The position numbers were made by a program, and so were the translations under genes. Shown in pieces: positions 1 to 9,526 of a stretch of 64,000 nt of DNA (positions are counted from its first letter, which is position 1; every line of letters starts with the position of its first letter). The notes beneath the pieces were generated by a model. It was not told where the DNA came from. It did no database searches and was given only the letters and a program-made list of their open reading frames with translations. Source of the stretch: Synechococcus sp. WH 5701 (GTDB taxonomy: Bacteria; Cyanobacteriota; Cyanobacteriia; PCC-6307; Cyanobiaceae); the NCBI RefSeq assembly GCF_000153045.1, contig NZ_CH724160.1, forward strand, positions 497,142 to 561,141, read 5' to 3'.

Positions 1-420
1 GCTGGTGCCCTGGAAGCCGGCCACCACCACCACCTGGCCCTCCTCGAGCCGTTTGCGCAGCCGCTCGGTGCGCACCTCGAGGATGCGGGCGCGGCCGTGG
101 GCCGATTCGGTCACGATGCCCACCTGCGGTCCCGTCATCGACACGGCCGGCACGCCGATGCTGTGCAGGGCCATCGCCAGCAGGGCGATCGACACCTGCT
201 CGCCCGTGGCCAGCAGCATGTCCATCTCCCGCTGGGGGGGCTCAGGGCAGAGTGCCCGCGCCAGGGCGGTGAGTTCATCGGTGGTGTGGCCCATGGCCGA
301 GACCACGATCACCAGGTCGTGACCCCGCTCGCGGCTGGCGGCGATTCGCTGCGCCACCGCCTGGATCCGCTCCACGCTGCCAACGGAGGTTCCCCCGAAT
401 TTCTGAACCAGCAGGGCCAT
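1..420 (-). CDS. lysC: aspartate kinase, N-terminal part
   Basis: This is the N-terminal 140 residues of aspartate kinase; the rest lies beyond the left edge. The enzyme phosphorylates L-aspartate with ATP, the first step toward lysine, threonine, methionine and isoleucine, in the cytoplasm. Translating the minus strand from the ATG at 418-420 gives MALLVQKFGGTSVGSVERI, which carries the kinase nucleotide-binding signature KFGGTSV. Further in come VIVVSAMGHTTDEL and the region MLLATGEQVSIALLALAL, both typical of the amino-acid kinase fold. The gene starts 31 bases after the holA stop on the same strand, so the two are probably co-transcribed. The regulatory ACT domains cannot be seen. The family assignment is secure. 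Confidence 0.93.
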   Translation of the reverse strand, partial: MALLVQKFGGTSVGSVERIQAVAQRIAASRERGHDLVIVVSAMGHTTDELTALARALCPEPPQREMDMLLATGEQVSIALLAMALHSIGVPAVSMTGPQVGIVTESAHGRARILEVRTERLRKRLEEGQVVVVAGFQGTS

Positions 421-451
421 TCCGATCGGCAGATGTGATGGGATGCCGCGA

Positions 452-1420
452 TTATCGGGCGGTGGCCAGCAGCAGCCCATCGCGGAAGGCCTCACCGGCC
501 TCGGCGCCCCGTTTGAGGGCGGCTTCCACCTCCAGCACCTGGGCCAGCAGGGTCAGCAGCCGGGCGGGGGTCCGCCCACGGATCTGCCGGCGCATGACGT
601 AGATCCGCTTGGGGTTGCCGATGCCGGCGGCCTTGGCGATCACGGCCACGTCCTGCTCGCCGCGGCTCTCCAGCAAACTGACCCACAGCCAGCCCCTGAC
701 CTGGCTGGTGAGTGAGGCCACCAGCCGCAGGGCCGGCTCCCCCGCCTGCAGCAGGTCATCGACCAGGGCGATCGCCGCGCCGGCGTTCCCCTCCAGCAGA
801 GCATCCCCCACTGCCAGGCTGGTGGTGCTGTGGCCGCCCACCAGGGCCGCCACCGCCGCCACCTGAACCGCTGCCTCGCCGCTGTAAAGCGCCAGCTTCT
901 CCAGCTCGCTGCTCAGCCGGGCGCTGTCGCTGCCGATCGCCTCCGCCAGGGCTTCCGCTGCCCCTGCCGCCAGGGTCACCCCCAGCTCCCGCGCCGTGCG
1001 CGCCACCAGCTCCACCTGGCCGGCCCCATCCCAGGCCGAGGGCAGCTGAAAGCTCTTCTCCAGGGCACGCTGGCGCAGCGCCTTGGTGGTGCGCAGGCGG
1101 GCATCGGGTTTGCCGCTGCTCACCAGCACCAGGTGGCAGCTCTCGGGAATCAGCTCCAGGCAGGTGTCCAGCTGGCCTGCCAGCTCGGCGGAGCAGGGAC
1201 TGGTGAAGGGACTGCGCTGCAGCAGCACCAGCCGGGCACCGCTGCCGAAGGGCGGCGTGCGGGCTTCACTCAGGGCCTGGGCCGCCTGGGCGGTGTCGGA
1301 GCCATCGAGGCGGGTGAGGTTGATGCTGTGCCAGGCCGGGTCCACCTCCTTGCTGATCAACTCGTCGATCGCCCGGGTCCTGGCGGCCTCGTCGTCACCC
1401 CAGTAGAGATGGATGGGCAT
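452..1420 (-). CDS. holA: DNA polymerase III subunit delta
   Basis: This 322-residue protein is the delta subunit of the clamp loader, which opens the beta sliding clamp at replication. The N-terminus [20 protein letters not shown] matches the usual delta start (short strand, then G-[DE]-[DE]). The overall length and the alanine/leucine-rich helical C-terminal collar are normal. Delta is an AAA+-like subunit without a functional Walker A, and none is seen here. The stop is TAA at 452-454. The gene lies head-to-head with cobH, the two starts overlapping by 8 bases, and lysC follows 31 bases downstream. Sequence conservation in delta is low, so the call rests on N-terminal pattern, length and composition. 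Confidence 0.88.
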   Translation of the reverse strand: MPIHLYWGDDEAARTRAIDELISKEVDPAWHSINLTRLDGSDTAQAAQALSEARTPPFGSGARLVLLQRSPFTSPCSAELAGQLDTCLELIPESCHLVLVSSGKPDARLRTTKALRQRALEKSFQLPSAWDGAGQVELVARTARELGVTLAAGAAEALAEAIGSDSARLSSELEKLALYSGEAAVQVAAVAALVGGHSTTSLAVGDALLEGNAGAAIALVDDLLQAGEPALRLVASLTSQVRGWLWVSLLESRGEQDVAVIAKAAGIGNPKRIYVMRRQIRGRTPARLLTLLAQVLEVEAALKRGAEAGEAFRDGLLLATAR

Positions 1421-2051
1421 GGGGCGGCCTGGCTTGGATCTGGATCATCCGATCTTCAGCGAGAGTGTGCGGCGCATCCGCCAGTGGCTGGGCCCCACCG
1501 ATCTGGACCCGGTGCAGCAGGAGGTGCTCGAGCGCCTGGTGCACAGCAGTGGCGATCTGGCCATCGCGGCTGACCTTCGCTTCAGCGCCGAGGCCTGCGC
1601 GCTGGGCCTGGAGGCCCTGGCTGGGGGGGCCGTGATCCTCACCGATACGGCCATGGCGGCCGCGGCCGTCTCGCCGATGGCCCGGCGCACCTTCGCCAAC
1701 CCGGTGCGCAGCATCCTCGAGTGGGCGCCGGCTGTGGCGCCGCCTGGCGGCACCCGCACGGCCGAGGGCATGGCGGCGGCCCTGGCGGCCTGCCCCGGGG
1801 CGGTGGTGCTGATCGGCAGCGCCCCCACCGCCCTGGAGCGTCTGCTTGATCAGCCCGGCGGCGCCAGCCGGCCGGCCCTGGTGATCGGCATGCCGGTGGG
1901 CTTCGTGGGGGTGGCGGAGAGCAAGCGGCGGCTGGCCGCCAGTGATCTGCCCCAGATCCGGCTCGAAGGCAGCAAGGGTGGCGCCGGCCTGGTGGGCGCC
2001 ACCTGCAACGCCCTGCTGCGCCGGGCCTGGCTGAATCAGGCCGCGGCCTGA
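1413..2051 (+). CDS. cobH: precorrin-8X methylmutase
   Basis: CobH/CbiC moves a methyl group from C-11 to C-12 of the corrin ring to give hydrogenobyrinate (or its cobalt form) in cobalamin synthesis. The 212-residue length is usual. The N-terminal [12 protein letters not shown] and the block [17 protein letters not shown] carry the conserved catalytic histidine (His44 here). A glycine-rich [18 protein letters not shown] loop near residue 150 is also typical. The start overlaps the divergent holA start by 8 bases, so both promoters must lie inside coding sequence. No cobalamin riboswitch is visible. The C-terminal end converges on mutS with a 16-base overlap. Confidence 0.93.
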   Translation: MGMGRPGLDLDHPIFSESVRRIRQWLGPTDLDPVQQEVLERLVHSSGDLAIAADLRFSAEACALGLEALAGGAVILTDTAMAAAAVSPMARRTFANPVRSILEWAPAVAPPGGTRTAEGMAAALAACPGAVVLIGSAPTALERLLDQPGGASRPALVIGMPVGFVGVAESKRRLAASDLPQIRLEGSKGGAGLVGATCNALLRRAWLNQAAA

Positions 2052-4801
2052 AGGCCCACGGCCACATGGCTGTTGGCCTCGATCCGCCCCAGCACCTGAC
2101 GGGCCCGCTGCACCACCTGGGGCGGCACGCCCGCCAGCCGGGCCGCTTCGATGCCGTAGCTACGGCTGGCGCCGCCCGGACGCACCTGATGCAGGAAGAG
2201 CAGGTGGTCGCCGGTTTCCTCCACCAGCACCTGGTAGTTGGCGACGCCCGGCAGCAGCGCGGCCAGTTCGTTGAGTTCGTGGTAATGGGTGGCGAACACC
2301 GCCCGTGCCCGCAGCCCCGCCGCCAGGTGCTCCGCCACGGCCCAGGCGATCGAGAGACCATCGAAGGTGGCGGTGCCGCGGCCGATCTCATCGAGCAGCA
2401 CCAGGGAGCGGTCGGTGGCGTGGTGAAGGATGTTGGCGGTCTCGGCCATCTCCACCATGAAGGTGGACTGGCCGCTGGCCAGGTCATCGACGGCCCCCAC
2501 CCGGGTGAAGATGCGATCGGCCAGGCCGAGGCGGGCCGATCGGGCCGGAATCCAGCTGCCGATCTGCGCCATCAGCTGCAGCAACCCGTTCTGGCGCAGG
2601 TAGCAGCTCTTGCCGCTGGCGTTCGGCCCGGTGAGCACCACCAGGTCGGGGCGCCCCTGCTCCCCCAGGTGCAGATCGTTGGCGCTGAACGACTCCTCCA
2701 CCAGTAGTTGCTCCACCACGGGGTGCCGTCCCGCCTCCACCTGCAGGCAGCGGCTGTGGTCCAGTTGCGGCCGGCAGTAGCCATGGCAGGCGGCCACCTC
2801 TGCCAGTGAGGCCAGGGCATCGAGGCCGGCCACGCGCCGGGCGGCCTGGCGGATCGGTCCGGCCAGCTCCCCCACTTGCTGACGCAGCTGGCTGAACAGC
2901 TCGTATTCCCGCTGGGCCGCCCGGGCCCGCAGCTGCAGGATGCGGCCCTCGCGCGCCTTGAGCTCGGGGGTGACGAAGCGCTCCTCGTTGGCCAGGGTCT
3001 GGCGCCGGATCCAGTGCTCGGGCACCCGCTCGGCCCGCGCCCGGCTCACCGAGAGGAAGTAGCCGAAGCTGCGGTGGAACTGCAGCCGCAGGGTGGGGAT
3101 GCCGCTGCGGCGGCGCTCCTCCTGCTCCTGGGCCGCCAGCCACTGGTCCTGATCGTCGAGCCGGTTGCGCAGCCCATCGAGGCGGCCGTCGACGCCGTCG
3201 TGGATCAGGCCCCCCTCGCTGAGGCTGAGCGGTGGTGCCTCCACCAGGGTGTGGCGCACCAGGGCCGCCAGCTGTGCCAGCTCTGGTTCGGCCTGCTGCA
3301 GGGGAGCGAACACGGCCGCGGCCGCGGGCTCCAGCAGGGCGGCGAGGCGGGGCAGGCGCTCCAGCCCATCGGCGAGGGACACCAGGTCGCGGGCGGAGGC
3401 GCTGCCGGCCCCGGCCCGGCCCGAGAGGCGCTCCAGATCGCCCATGGGCCGCAGCAGCCGGCGCAGGGCGAGGCGCAGGGGCCGTTGCTGCACCAGCACA
3501 GCGATGCCCTCCTGGCGCCGCTCGATCGCCGCCAGGTCCATCAGGGGGGCCTCCAGCCAGCGGCGCAGCGCCCGGGCGCCCATGGCGGTCATGGTGCGAT
3601 CCAGGGCCCAGAGCAGCGACCCCTGAAACTGGCCATCCCGCTGGGTCTGGGTGATCTCCAGGTTGCGGCGGGTCTGGGCGTCGAGCACCAGCTGATCGCC
3701 GCGCTGCTGAAGGGTGGGCCGATCCAGGGGGATGCGGCTGGCGGTGGTCGCGGTGGTGGTGTCAGCTGGGTCGTCAGTGGCTGGCTGGGTGTCATCGAGG
3801 TAGCGCACCAGACCGCCGGCGGCCCTCAGGGCCAGGGGCGCCTCGCCCAGGCCCAGACCCTCGAGGCTGGCCAGGCCGAAGCGCTCCAGCAGGGTGCGGC
3901 GTGCCTCTGGCAGGGTGAAGGGGGTGAGCGGCAGCGGCGTGCGGTGGATCGACTCCGGCGCCCAGGCCGGCTCGCCGGACTCCGCAGTGGGCCAGAGCAG
4001 CTCGGCCGGCTGCAGCTGCAGCAGGTCCTGGTGCAGCTGATCGCTGCCCTGGCGCTGCATCAGCTGGAATTCGCCGGTGCTCACATCGGCCACCGCCAGC
4101 CCCCACTGGCCCTGCTCCAGCACCACGGCCGCCAGCCAGTTGTTGCGGCGCGCCGCCAGCATCCCCTCCTCCAGCACGGTGCCGGGGGTGAGCACGCGGG
4201 TGATCCCACGCCGGAGCAGGGCGCCCGGGGCTGGGGTGCTCTCCAGCTGGTCGCAGAGCGCCACGGCGAGGCCGCGGCGCACCAGTTCGCCGCAGTAGCG
4301 CTCGGCGGCGTGGTGGGGGATGCCGGCCATCGGCACCCGCCCGATCCGTTTACCCCCCTCCTTGCCGGTGAGGGTGAGCTCCAGCAGCCGCGACACCCGG
4401 ATGGCGTCCTCGAAGAAGCACTCGTAGAAATCGCCGAGGCGGTAGAGCAACACCCGCTCGGGGTGGGCCGCCTTGAGCTCCACGTAGTGGCGCAGCACCG
4501 GCGGCAGGGCCTCGGGATCCACCAGGCCGTGGTGGTGCCAGGGGGGCAGCGTCTCGGCGGCATCCCCGGGCTCGGCCGACTCCACGGACCCCGCGGCCGG
4601 CTCGGGACTCACAGCTTTGGGCTCACTCGCCCTGGCCTGGCGCCGCCGGGGGCGGGCGGCGGCCTCCGCCATCAGCTCGTCATCGCTCTCGCCAGTGGGG
4701 CCGTCGGTGGAGGCTGTCCTGGCTGCGCCCCTCGGGGCGGGGGTGGCCTCCAGGCCCAGGGCAGCCACCAGCGAGAGCTGTTCTTCCGGCGGCGTGGCCA
4801 C
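2036..4801 (-). CDS. mutS: DNA mismatch repair protein MutS
   Basis: MutS recognises base mismatches and small loops and recruits MutL. The mismatch-reading motif [11 protein letters not shown] (Phe-x-Glu) is near residue 125, Walker A GPNASGKS near 725, then the MutS signature [16 protein letters not shown], Walker [16 protein letters not shown] and the [11 protein letters not shown] motif. The reading frame is open to 4987, but that would cover the psbZ start on the other strand and adds a low-quality sequence, so I take the GTG at 4799-4801 ([16 protein letters not shown]). Even so the protein has roughly 90 extra N-terminal, charged and probably disordered residues compared with E. coli MutS. 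The start is the only uncertain part. Confidence 0.95.
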   Translation of the reverse strand: MATPPEEQLSLVAALGLEATPAPRGAARTASTDGPTGESDDELMAEAAARPRRRQARASEPKAVSPEPAAGSVESAEPGDAAETLPPWHHHGLVDPEALPPVLRHYVELKAAHPERVLLYRLGDFYECFFEDAIRVSRLLELTLTGKEGGKRIGRVPMAGIPHHAAERYCGELVRRGLAVALCDQLESTPAPGALLRRGITRVLTPGTVLEEGMLAARRNNWLAAVVLEQGQWGLAVADVSTGEFQLMQRQGSDQLHQDLLQLQPAELLWPTAESGEPAWAPESIHRTPLPLTPFTLPEARRTLLERFGLASLEGLGLGEAPLALRAAGGLVRYLDDTQPATDDPADTTTATTASRIPLDRPTLQQRGDQLVLDAQTRRNLEITQTQRDGQFQGSLLWALDRTMTAMGARALRRWLEAPLMDLAAIERRQEGIAVLVQQRPLRLALRRLLRPMGDLERLSGRAGAGSASARDLVSLADGLERLPRLAALLEPAAAAVFAPLQQAEPELAQLAALVRHTLVEAPPLSLSEGGLIHDGVDGRLDGLRNRLDDQDQWLAAQEQEERRRSGIPTLRLQFHRSFGYFLSVSRARAERVPEHWIRRQTLANEERFVTPELKAREGRILQLRARAAQREYELFSQLRQQVGELAGPIRQAARRVAGLDALASLAEVAACHGYCRPQLDHSRCLQVEAGRHPVVEQLLVEESFSANDLHLGEQGRPDLVVLTGPNASGKSCYLRQNGLLQLMAQIGSWIPARSARLGLADRIFTRVGAVDDLASGQSTFMVEMAETANILHHATDRSLVLLDEIGRGTATFDGLSIAWAVAEHLAAGLRARAVFATHYHELNELAALLPGVANYQVLVEETGDHLLFLHQVRPGGASRSYGIEAARLAGVPPQVVQRARQVLGRIEANSHVAVGLQAAA

Positions 4802-4964
4802 GGCTTGCTCAGGGATTGAGCGATCGTAGGAGGGCCGGGTGGTGCCCACAACTTGTGAAGGATGGCCGGGCCGGGCCGGGAAATTCCGGAGGCCCCATGG
4901 GAGAATCCAGCCACTGCCTGCCCCGGCCCGCGCGCCAGGGACCGCGCACCCCGCCCTCCCAACC

Positions 4965-5153
4965 ATGCAGATCCTCAACACCCTCACCGTTCTGGCCCTG
5001 GTGGTGATGTCGTTTGCCCTTGTGGTGGCGGTCCCGGTGCTCTACGCCAGCACCGACGACAGCGGCCGCTCCAACCGCCTGATCCTGCTGGGTGGAGCGG
5101 CCTGGGTGGCCCTGGTGCTGCTCAACTGGGGCATGAGCTACTTCGTGGCCTGA
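4965..5153 (+). CDS. psbZ: photosystem II protein PsbZ (Ycf9)
   Basis: PsbZ is a 62-residue two-helix subunit of photosystem II in the thylakoid membrane, at the periphery near CP43, where it stabilises the supercomplex. The start [19 protein letters not shown], the loop with [11 protein letters not shown] and the C-terminal [11 protein letters not shown] fit the family over its whole length. It lies divergent from mutS and only 5 bases before the ribH start, so the two probably share a transcript. This gene is the clearest single marker that the host is an oxygenic phototroph. Confidence 0.96.
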   Translation: MQILNTLTVLALVVMSFALVVAVPVLYASTDDSGRSNRLILLGGAAWVALVLLNWGMSYFVA

Positions 5154-5158
5154 GTCCA

Positions 5159-5650
5159 TTGACCGTTTTTGAAGGCCGCTTCACCGACATCAGCGGCTTG
5201 CGCATCGGCATCGTGGTGGGTCGTTTCAACGATCTGGTCACCGCCAAGCTGCTCAGTGCCTGCCTCGATGCCCTCTCCCGCCACGGCATCGACACCAGCC
5301 CCAGCAGCGAGCAGCTGGACCTGGCCTGGGTGCCCGGCAGTTTTGAGATTCCCCTGGTGGCCCAGCGCCTGGCGGCCTCGGGCCGCTATCAGGTGCTGAT
5401 CACCCTGGGTGCGGTGATCAAGGGCGACACCCCCCACTTCGATTACGTCTGCGCCGAGGTGAGCAAGGGGGTGGCGGCTGTGTCACGCGACACGGGTGTG
5501 CCGGTGATCTTCGGCGTGCTCACCACGGACACCATGCAGCAGGCCTTGGAGCGGGCCGGCATCAAGAGCAACCTGGGCTGGAGCTATGCCCTTCAGGCCC
5601 TTGAGATGGGCAGCCTGATGGCGACGCTGCCGCCAGTCGCTGCGGGTTGA
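5159..5650 (+). CDS. ribH: 6,7-dimethyl-8-ribityllumazine synthase
   Basis: RibH condenses 5-amino-6-ribitylaminouracil with dihydroxybutanone phosphate to form lumazine, the next-to-last step of riboflavin synthesis, as a large icosahedral or pentameric assembly. I choose the TTG at 5159-5161, giving [20 protein letters not shown], 163 residues. The open frame further upstream only overlaps psbZ. Visible motifs are GRFND (substrate), [15 protein letters not shown], and [16 protein letters not shown] with catalytic His93. The C-terminal block [17 protein letters not shown] is also present. The gap to psbZ is only 5 bases. Confidence 0.95.
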   Translation: MTVFEGRFTDISGLRIGIVVGRFNDLVTAKLLSACLDALSRHGIDTSPSSEQLDLAWVPGSFEIPLVAQRLAASGRYQVLITLGAVIKGDTPHFDYVCAEVSKGVAAVSRDTGVPVIFGVLTTDTMQQALERAGIKSNLGWSYALQALEMGSLMATLPPVAAG

Positions 5651-5687
5651 GGCTGATGCTTGCAGGTGTCGAGGATTGCTCACGAGC

Positions 5688-6464
5688 ATGAGCGAGTCTT
5701 TCAACTCCCTCCATCAGCCCCTGGTTGAACTGGAAGGCGTCAGCCTTGATATCCCTGTGGAAGGGGTTGGCAGCCGTTCGTTGAAATCGGCTCTGGTGGG
5801 AGGGCTGACCGGCGGTCTGCTGAACCGCACCAGAGGCGGTGCTGTGGCCGTCACAGCTCTCAATGATCTTTCCTTCACCATTCAGAAAGGGGAACGTGTT
5901 GCTCTGCTGGGTCATAATGGGGCTGGTAAGTCCACGTTGTTGCGGCTTCTGTCCGATGTGTACCGGCCCACTCGAGGCAAGATACGCCGCTATGCACAGG
6001 TGGTGCCGCTGATCAATAAAGGCTTCTGGGTCGACTCCGATCTCAGTGGTCGCCATGCGGCGCGAGCCCACTACTTACTCAACTGCAACACGATCGAGGG
6101 TTTCGATCCCTTCCTCAGAGAACTGACGGAGTTCACCGAACTGGCTGATTTCATTCATCTCCCGATCCGTACCTATAGCGAAGGTATGCGCACCCGCCTT
6201 CAGTTCGGGCTGCTGACCTCCTTTCGCCATGAGGCTCTGGCCCTCGATGAGGGGATCGGTGCAGGCGATCAGTGGTTTCTCTCCAGGGCCCGTCACCAGC
6301 TCAAGCGATTTCTGGGGGAGGTTGGTACATTGATCCTGGCGTCGCACTCCAACGAGTTGCTCTCCCAGTTCTGCACTCGCGGCCTTGTGCTCAAGCATGG
6401 CCACTTGGTGTTCGATGGCCCTCTGGATCAGGCGATTCAGGTCTATAGCCAGGGAGTGGCTTGA
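5688..6464 (+). CDS. polysaccharide ABC transporter ATP-binding protein (KpsT / short Wzt type)
   Basis: This ATPase would drive export of a lipid-linked polysaccharide across the inner membrane. The start is the ATG at 5688-5690, giving 258 residues. Walker A GHNGAGKST lies at about residues 75-83, a degenerate signature TYSEGMRTRLQFG near 163, Walker B ALALDEGIGAGD near 183, and the switch histidine in LASHSNELL near 210. The YSEGM signature and DE-x-x-x-x-GD pattern are hallmarks of the Wzt/KpsT/TagH group. It ends shortly after the nucleotide-binding domain, so it lacks the C-terminal glycan-binding domain that the broken copy at 16370 has. The permease starts 3 bases downstream. The ATPase-before-permease order is less common. 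Confidence 0.9.
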   Translation: MSESFNSLHQPLVELEGVSLDIPVEGVGSRSLKSALVGGLTGGLLNRTRGGAVAVTALNDLSFTIQKGERVALLGHNGAGKSTLLRLLSDVYRPTRGKIRRYAQVVPLINKGFWVDSDLSGRHAARAHYLLNCNTIEGFDPFLRELTEFTELADFIHLPIRTYSEGMRTRLQFGLLTSFRHEALALDEGIGAGDQWFLSRARHQLKRFLGEVGTLILASHSNELLSQFCTRGLVLKHGHLVFDGPLDQAIQVYSQGVA

Positions 6465-6467
6465 AGG

Positions 6468-7295
6468 ATGGCCATTGAATCGGCTGGGATTATGAATTTG
6501 CGGGAAGCCAAGCCTGCACAAGGCCAGGGATTGTTCTACGGCTACCGGACAGCTCGGGCCTGGTGGTACAGCGCCTGGCTGAGGACGTTGGCACGATTCA
6601 GCCGCACTACCCTCGGGAGCTTCTGGATGGGACTGAGCAATCTGCTGAGTGTGGCTGTTCTTGGAGTCGTCTATAGCACTGTGCTGAAAGTTGCCGATCC
6701 GTCGGTTTATATCGTCTATCTTGGATTTGGTATCACGATCTGGGGCCTGATCAGTCAGGCTTCACTGGCTGGTAGCGGGCTGTTCATTCAACGCAGGGAG
6801 CAGTTGCTGAGTAACGCGATGCCAAGCGTCTTCTATTGCCTGGAAGAGTGGGCTTTTCAGCTTCAAACCTTTGCCCAGGCTTTCGTCGTAGTTTTTGCGG
6901 CATTTGCGTTTATCCAGCCCTCCTTATTGTTGAATGCCGTCAGCTTCCTTTGGCTTCCATTGCTGAATCTGGCTTTCTTTACCTTCTGGGTGATCGTGTT
7001 AATGGCAGTTCTTGGCGCCCGATTCAAGGACTTTGCCCAACTGATGCCCATCGTTCTGCAACTGCTTTTCCTGGTCTCGCCGATCCTCTACAAACGGGAA
7101 GGCTTGGGAAGGCTCCAATTTCTGGCTGATTTTAACCCTTTTTATCAAGCGCTGGCTCCGGTTCGAGATGCCCTGATTGAAGGGCGCTTGCAGTTGAGAA
7201 CGGAGCTCCTGGTGCTCAGTTTCAACCTGATCGCCGTCGTTCTGGCTGGTCTCCTTCTAACAAAACTTCGCTACCGCCTTCCGCTTTGGGTCTGA
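6468..7295 (+). CDS. polysaccharide ABC transporter permease (KpsM / Wzm type)
   Basis: This 275-residue integral membrane protein is the partner of the ATPase 3 bases upstream. The N-terminal segment RTLARFSRTTLGSFWMGLSN is the amphipathic ABC-2 permease motif, with basic residues before the first helix. About six hydrophobic segments follow, with the conserved loop LLFLVSPILYKREGLGRLQF and FNPFYQALAPVRD, which corresponds to the family's NP-x-x-x-x-(i/v)-R motif. The pair would export a glycan built by nearby glycosyltransferases. The cargo cannot be told from sequence. About 420 bases of apparently decayed DNA follow. Confidence 0.88.
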   Translation: MAIESAGIMNLREAKPAQGQGLFYGYRTARAWWYSAWLRTLARFSRTTLGSFWMGLSNLLSVAVLGVVYSTVLKVADPSVYIVYLGFGITIWGLISQASLAGSGLFIQRREQLLSNAMPSVFYCLEEWAFQLQTFAQAFVVVFAAFAFIQPSLLLNAVSFLWLPLLNLAFFTFWVIVLMAVLGARFKDFAQLMPIVLQLLFLVSPILYKREGLGRLQFLADFNPFYQALAPVRDALIEGRLQLRTELLVLSFNLIAVVLAGLLLTKLRYRLPLWV

Positions 7296-7716
7296 TCTGA
7301 GCCAGGTATATGGCTGGGAATACATGGATAGTTCAAGTAGAGGTGCAACATGCAACAGGCCGACCCCCCACCAGAGGCTCGGGCGGCTTCAATCACGGAC
7401 ATGGCTTGGTTGGATGCCGCCACGATGATCTGGCCGGCCTACTCCTTCTGAGAAGCCTTGCCGCTTGGGAACAGGGCTCAAGAAGTTGCGCAACAAGCGC
7501 TCCCGGCTGTCAGGCCCAGGTGAGCATCCGAGATCACCAGCCTAGTTCGGTTCCCGCCCGCGCTCTTCAAGCGAGCCCAGGAGTTGGCAGAGCTTGGAGG
7601 CGGCACAATGGGCAAGGATCACAGATCAACCCATCCCTTGCCACAACTGGAGTTACACCTCAGTGGGAGGCTGCTTTGGATGACCAGGCTAGAAAGCACA
7701 ATTGACTCGGTGAAGA
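7296..7716 (+). other. non-coding stretch, probably decayed coding sequence
   Basis: No intact gene is visible between the permease and the next glycosyltransferase. Short open stretches have a coding-like look: one from an ATG at 7350 that begins MQQADPPPEARAASITDMAW and ends at a TGA near 7450, and another around 7555-7620 with FPPALFKRAQELAELGGG. They lie in frames broken by stops and I do not recognise a family. The simplest reading is the remains of a gene lost during rearrangement of the island. Confidence 0.35.
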
Positions 7717-9426
7717 ATGAACAGTCACTATCCGGCAGCATTATTTTTGCCTGGCGAGACCTTCGATACCCAAAGCCATCAAATATTAGGCCGAAGGGTG
7801 GCCGGACGTCATTTTGCCCAAGCACTTGCCTCAAATCTAAGGGCTGGCGAATTACTGACAGCAATTACTATTAGTGAAAGTGATGCGTGGACGCTTCAAC
7901 AAGCCCTGGTTCGTCATTTGGCACCCAGTGGTAAGCTTCGGATCCAGCGCGGCCTGTCTATGAAGGTCGCCCGGGAAGCGGGCAACCTTCATGTTCCAGC
8001 TCCAGATCTCTCCCAGTGGTGTCAACTCAGACCATGGGATGAGCCTAGGGCCTTCTCGATCACAGGGGTAATTCATACTCTCTGCTCCTCTCAGGTCCTG
8101 AATTCGCTAGAGGATCTTGTCCTTGCCCCCCTCTACCCTTGGGATGCGCTTGTTTGCACATCCAGAGCTGGCAGAAAAGTCGTTGAACGATGCATGGAGG
8201 AACGAATGGAGTTGCTCCGTCGCAGGTTTAATCAGCCAGATCTTGCACGGCCTCCAGGGCCCCTTCTGCCCATCATTCCCCTGACCGTGGACGCCCGGCA
8301 AGCTTATGCACCGGAGCTGAGTCGCAGGGAACGCAGAGCTAGAGCAAGACATGCGTTAGGAATTCCTGCAGAGAACTTTGTTGTTGCCTTTGTCGGCAGG
8401 CTCAGCTTTCACTCGAAAGCACATCCCCAGCCCCTCTATCGAGTCTTAGCAAAGCTTGCCAAGCATACAGCAGGCATCACTCTGATCGAATGCGGCCATG
8501 CTTTTAACGAGCAAATTATTGCTGCCTATGATGAGCTTCAGCATTCGTTTGACGGTCTTAATTTTATACGAGTAGGTGGATCTAAGCCCGCGGGTGAGGA
8601 TGAAAAGTGGGAAGCCCTTGCTGCAGCTGACGTATTCACATCTCCAGCCGACAACCTTCAGGAAACCTTTGGCCTGTCCTTGATAGAGGCAATGGCTGCC
8701 GAACTGCCGTTGGTCGTGAGTGACTGGGACGGCTATCGTGATCTTGTCACGCCTGATGTCAGCGGATTCCTAGTGCCAACCTATGATGTTCTTTTGACCT
8801 TAGATGGTGCCGATAAGCTAGAGGTACTCTACCGGCTTGGACTAGTCGATTATGATATGATGATTGGCATCAGGTCGTTGGGAGTTATTGTTGATGAGGA
8901 GGCGCTTGAGCGCTCCTTGACCATCCTTTTGCGCGATTCCGAAAGGCGCCAGGGCATGGCCGAAGCAAGCTTGCAAAAATATAATGATAACTTTAGCGGC
9001 AAGGTTGTGGCAGAGCAATATCGAGAGTTGTGGGGCGAACTCTCGAAAGTGCGAGAATCAGATGAAAGAAGCAGGAATCTTTCACGGTTTCATGGTAGCT
9101 ATGCAAGCATATTTGCTCATCATGCTTCCACGAGCTTTGAAGCATCTAAGATTATAATAGATGATGACGGCACTCCTCCAGAATGGCTCAATAGCGCCAT
9201 GGTAAGGGATTTTCTGCAGTTTCTTCTAGGTGGCCAAATTCCTCAGTTGATATGTCTACTTGAGTCTAAGAAGTCTCTAAGTATTGCAGAGCTTCACGCT
9301 TTGGGAATCAAGGCCCCGGAATCAAGAATGCTACTCGCCGCACTTGTAAAGTTTGGTATTGGTAGGCTAGGCATGGGTGCAACCCCAGACTCTCTCAGTG
9401 ATCCTATCAATATTGAGGATGAGTAA
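7717..9426 (+). CDS. glycosyltransferase, GT4-like (GT-B fold)
   Basis: This 569-residue protein is probably a retaining glycosyltransferase that adds a sugar from a nucleotide-sugar donor in the cytoplasm. The C-terminal Rossmann half has VVAFVGRLSFHSKAHPQPL near residue 225. The donor-binding E-x7-E motif ETFGLSLIE is at about residues 316-324, followed by AMAAELPLVVSDWDGYRDLV and a GFLVPT segment, all typical of GT4. An extra C-terminal region of some 130 residues has no recognised domain. The stop is TAA. Codon use is less GC-biased than in the housekeeping genes. Donor and acceptor are unknown. Confidence 0.87.
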   Translation: MNSHYPAALFLPGETFDTQSHQILGRRVAGRHFAQALASNLRAGELLTAITISESDAWTLQQALVRHLAPSGKLRIQRGLSMKVAREAGNLHVPAPDLSQWCQLRPWDEPRAFSITGVIHTLCSSQVLNSLEDLVLAPLYPWDALVCTSRAGRKVVERCMEERMELLRRRFNQPDLARPPGPLLPIIPLTVDARQAYAPELSRRERRARARHALGIPAENFVVAFVGRLSFHSKAHPQPLYRVLAKLAKHTAGITLIECGHAFNEQIIAAYDELQHSFDGLNFIRVGGSKPAGEDEKWEALAAADVFTSPADNLQETFGLSLIEAMAAELPLVVSDWDGYRDLVTPDVSGFLVPTYDVLLTLDGADKLEVLYRLGLVDYDMMIGIRSLGVIVDEEALERSLTILLRDSERRQGMAEASLQKYNDNFSGKVVAEQYRELWGELSKVRESDERSRNLSRFHGSYASIFAHHASTSFEASKIIIDDDGTPPEWLNSAMVRDFLQFLLGGQIPQLICLLESKKSLSIAELHALGIKAPESRMLLAALVKFGIGRLGMGATPDSLSDPINIEDE

Positions 9427-9526
9427 GTTTTTTGCTAAGGAGCCAAGCCAGAATTATGTTGGGCCTCCTGAAAAAGCTATTGCTCGGGCCAGCCTCTGAT
9501 CCAGAGATGCCTGCGCCGTGATCATC

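Noticed and set aside
1413-1420. Cobalamin riboswitch ahead of cobH
   Set aside because: The cobH start lies inside holA, and no B12-box-like sequence or leader is present.
2876-4819. Long plus-strand open frame opposite mutS
   Set aside because: It is rich in Gly, Gln and His with no recognisable domain; it is the antisense of a well-supported gene in high-GC DNA.
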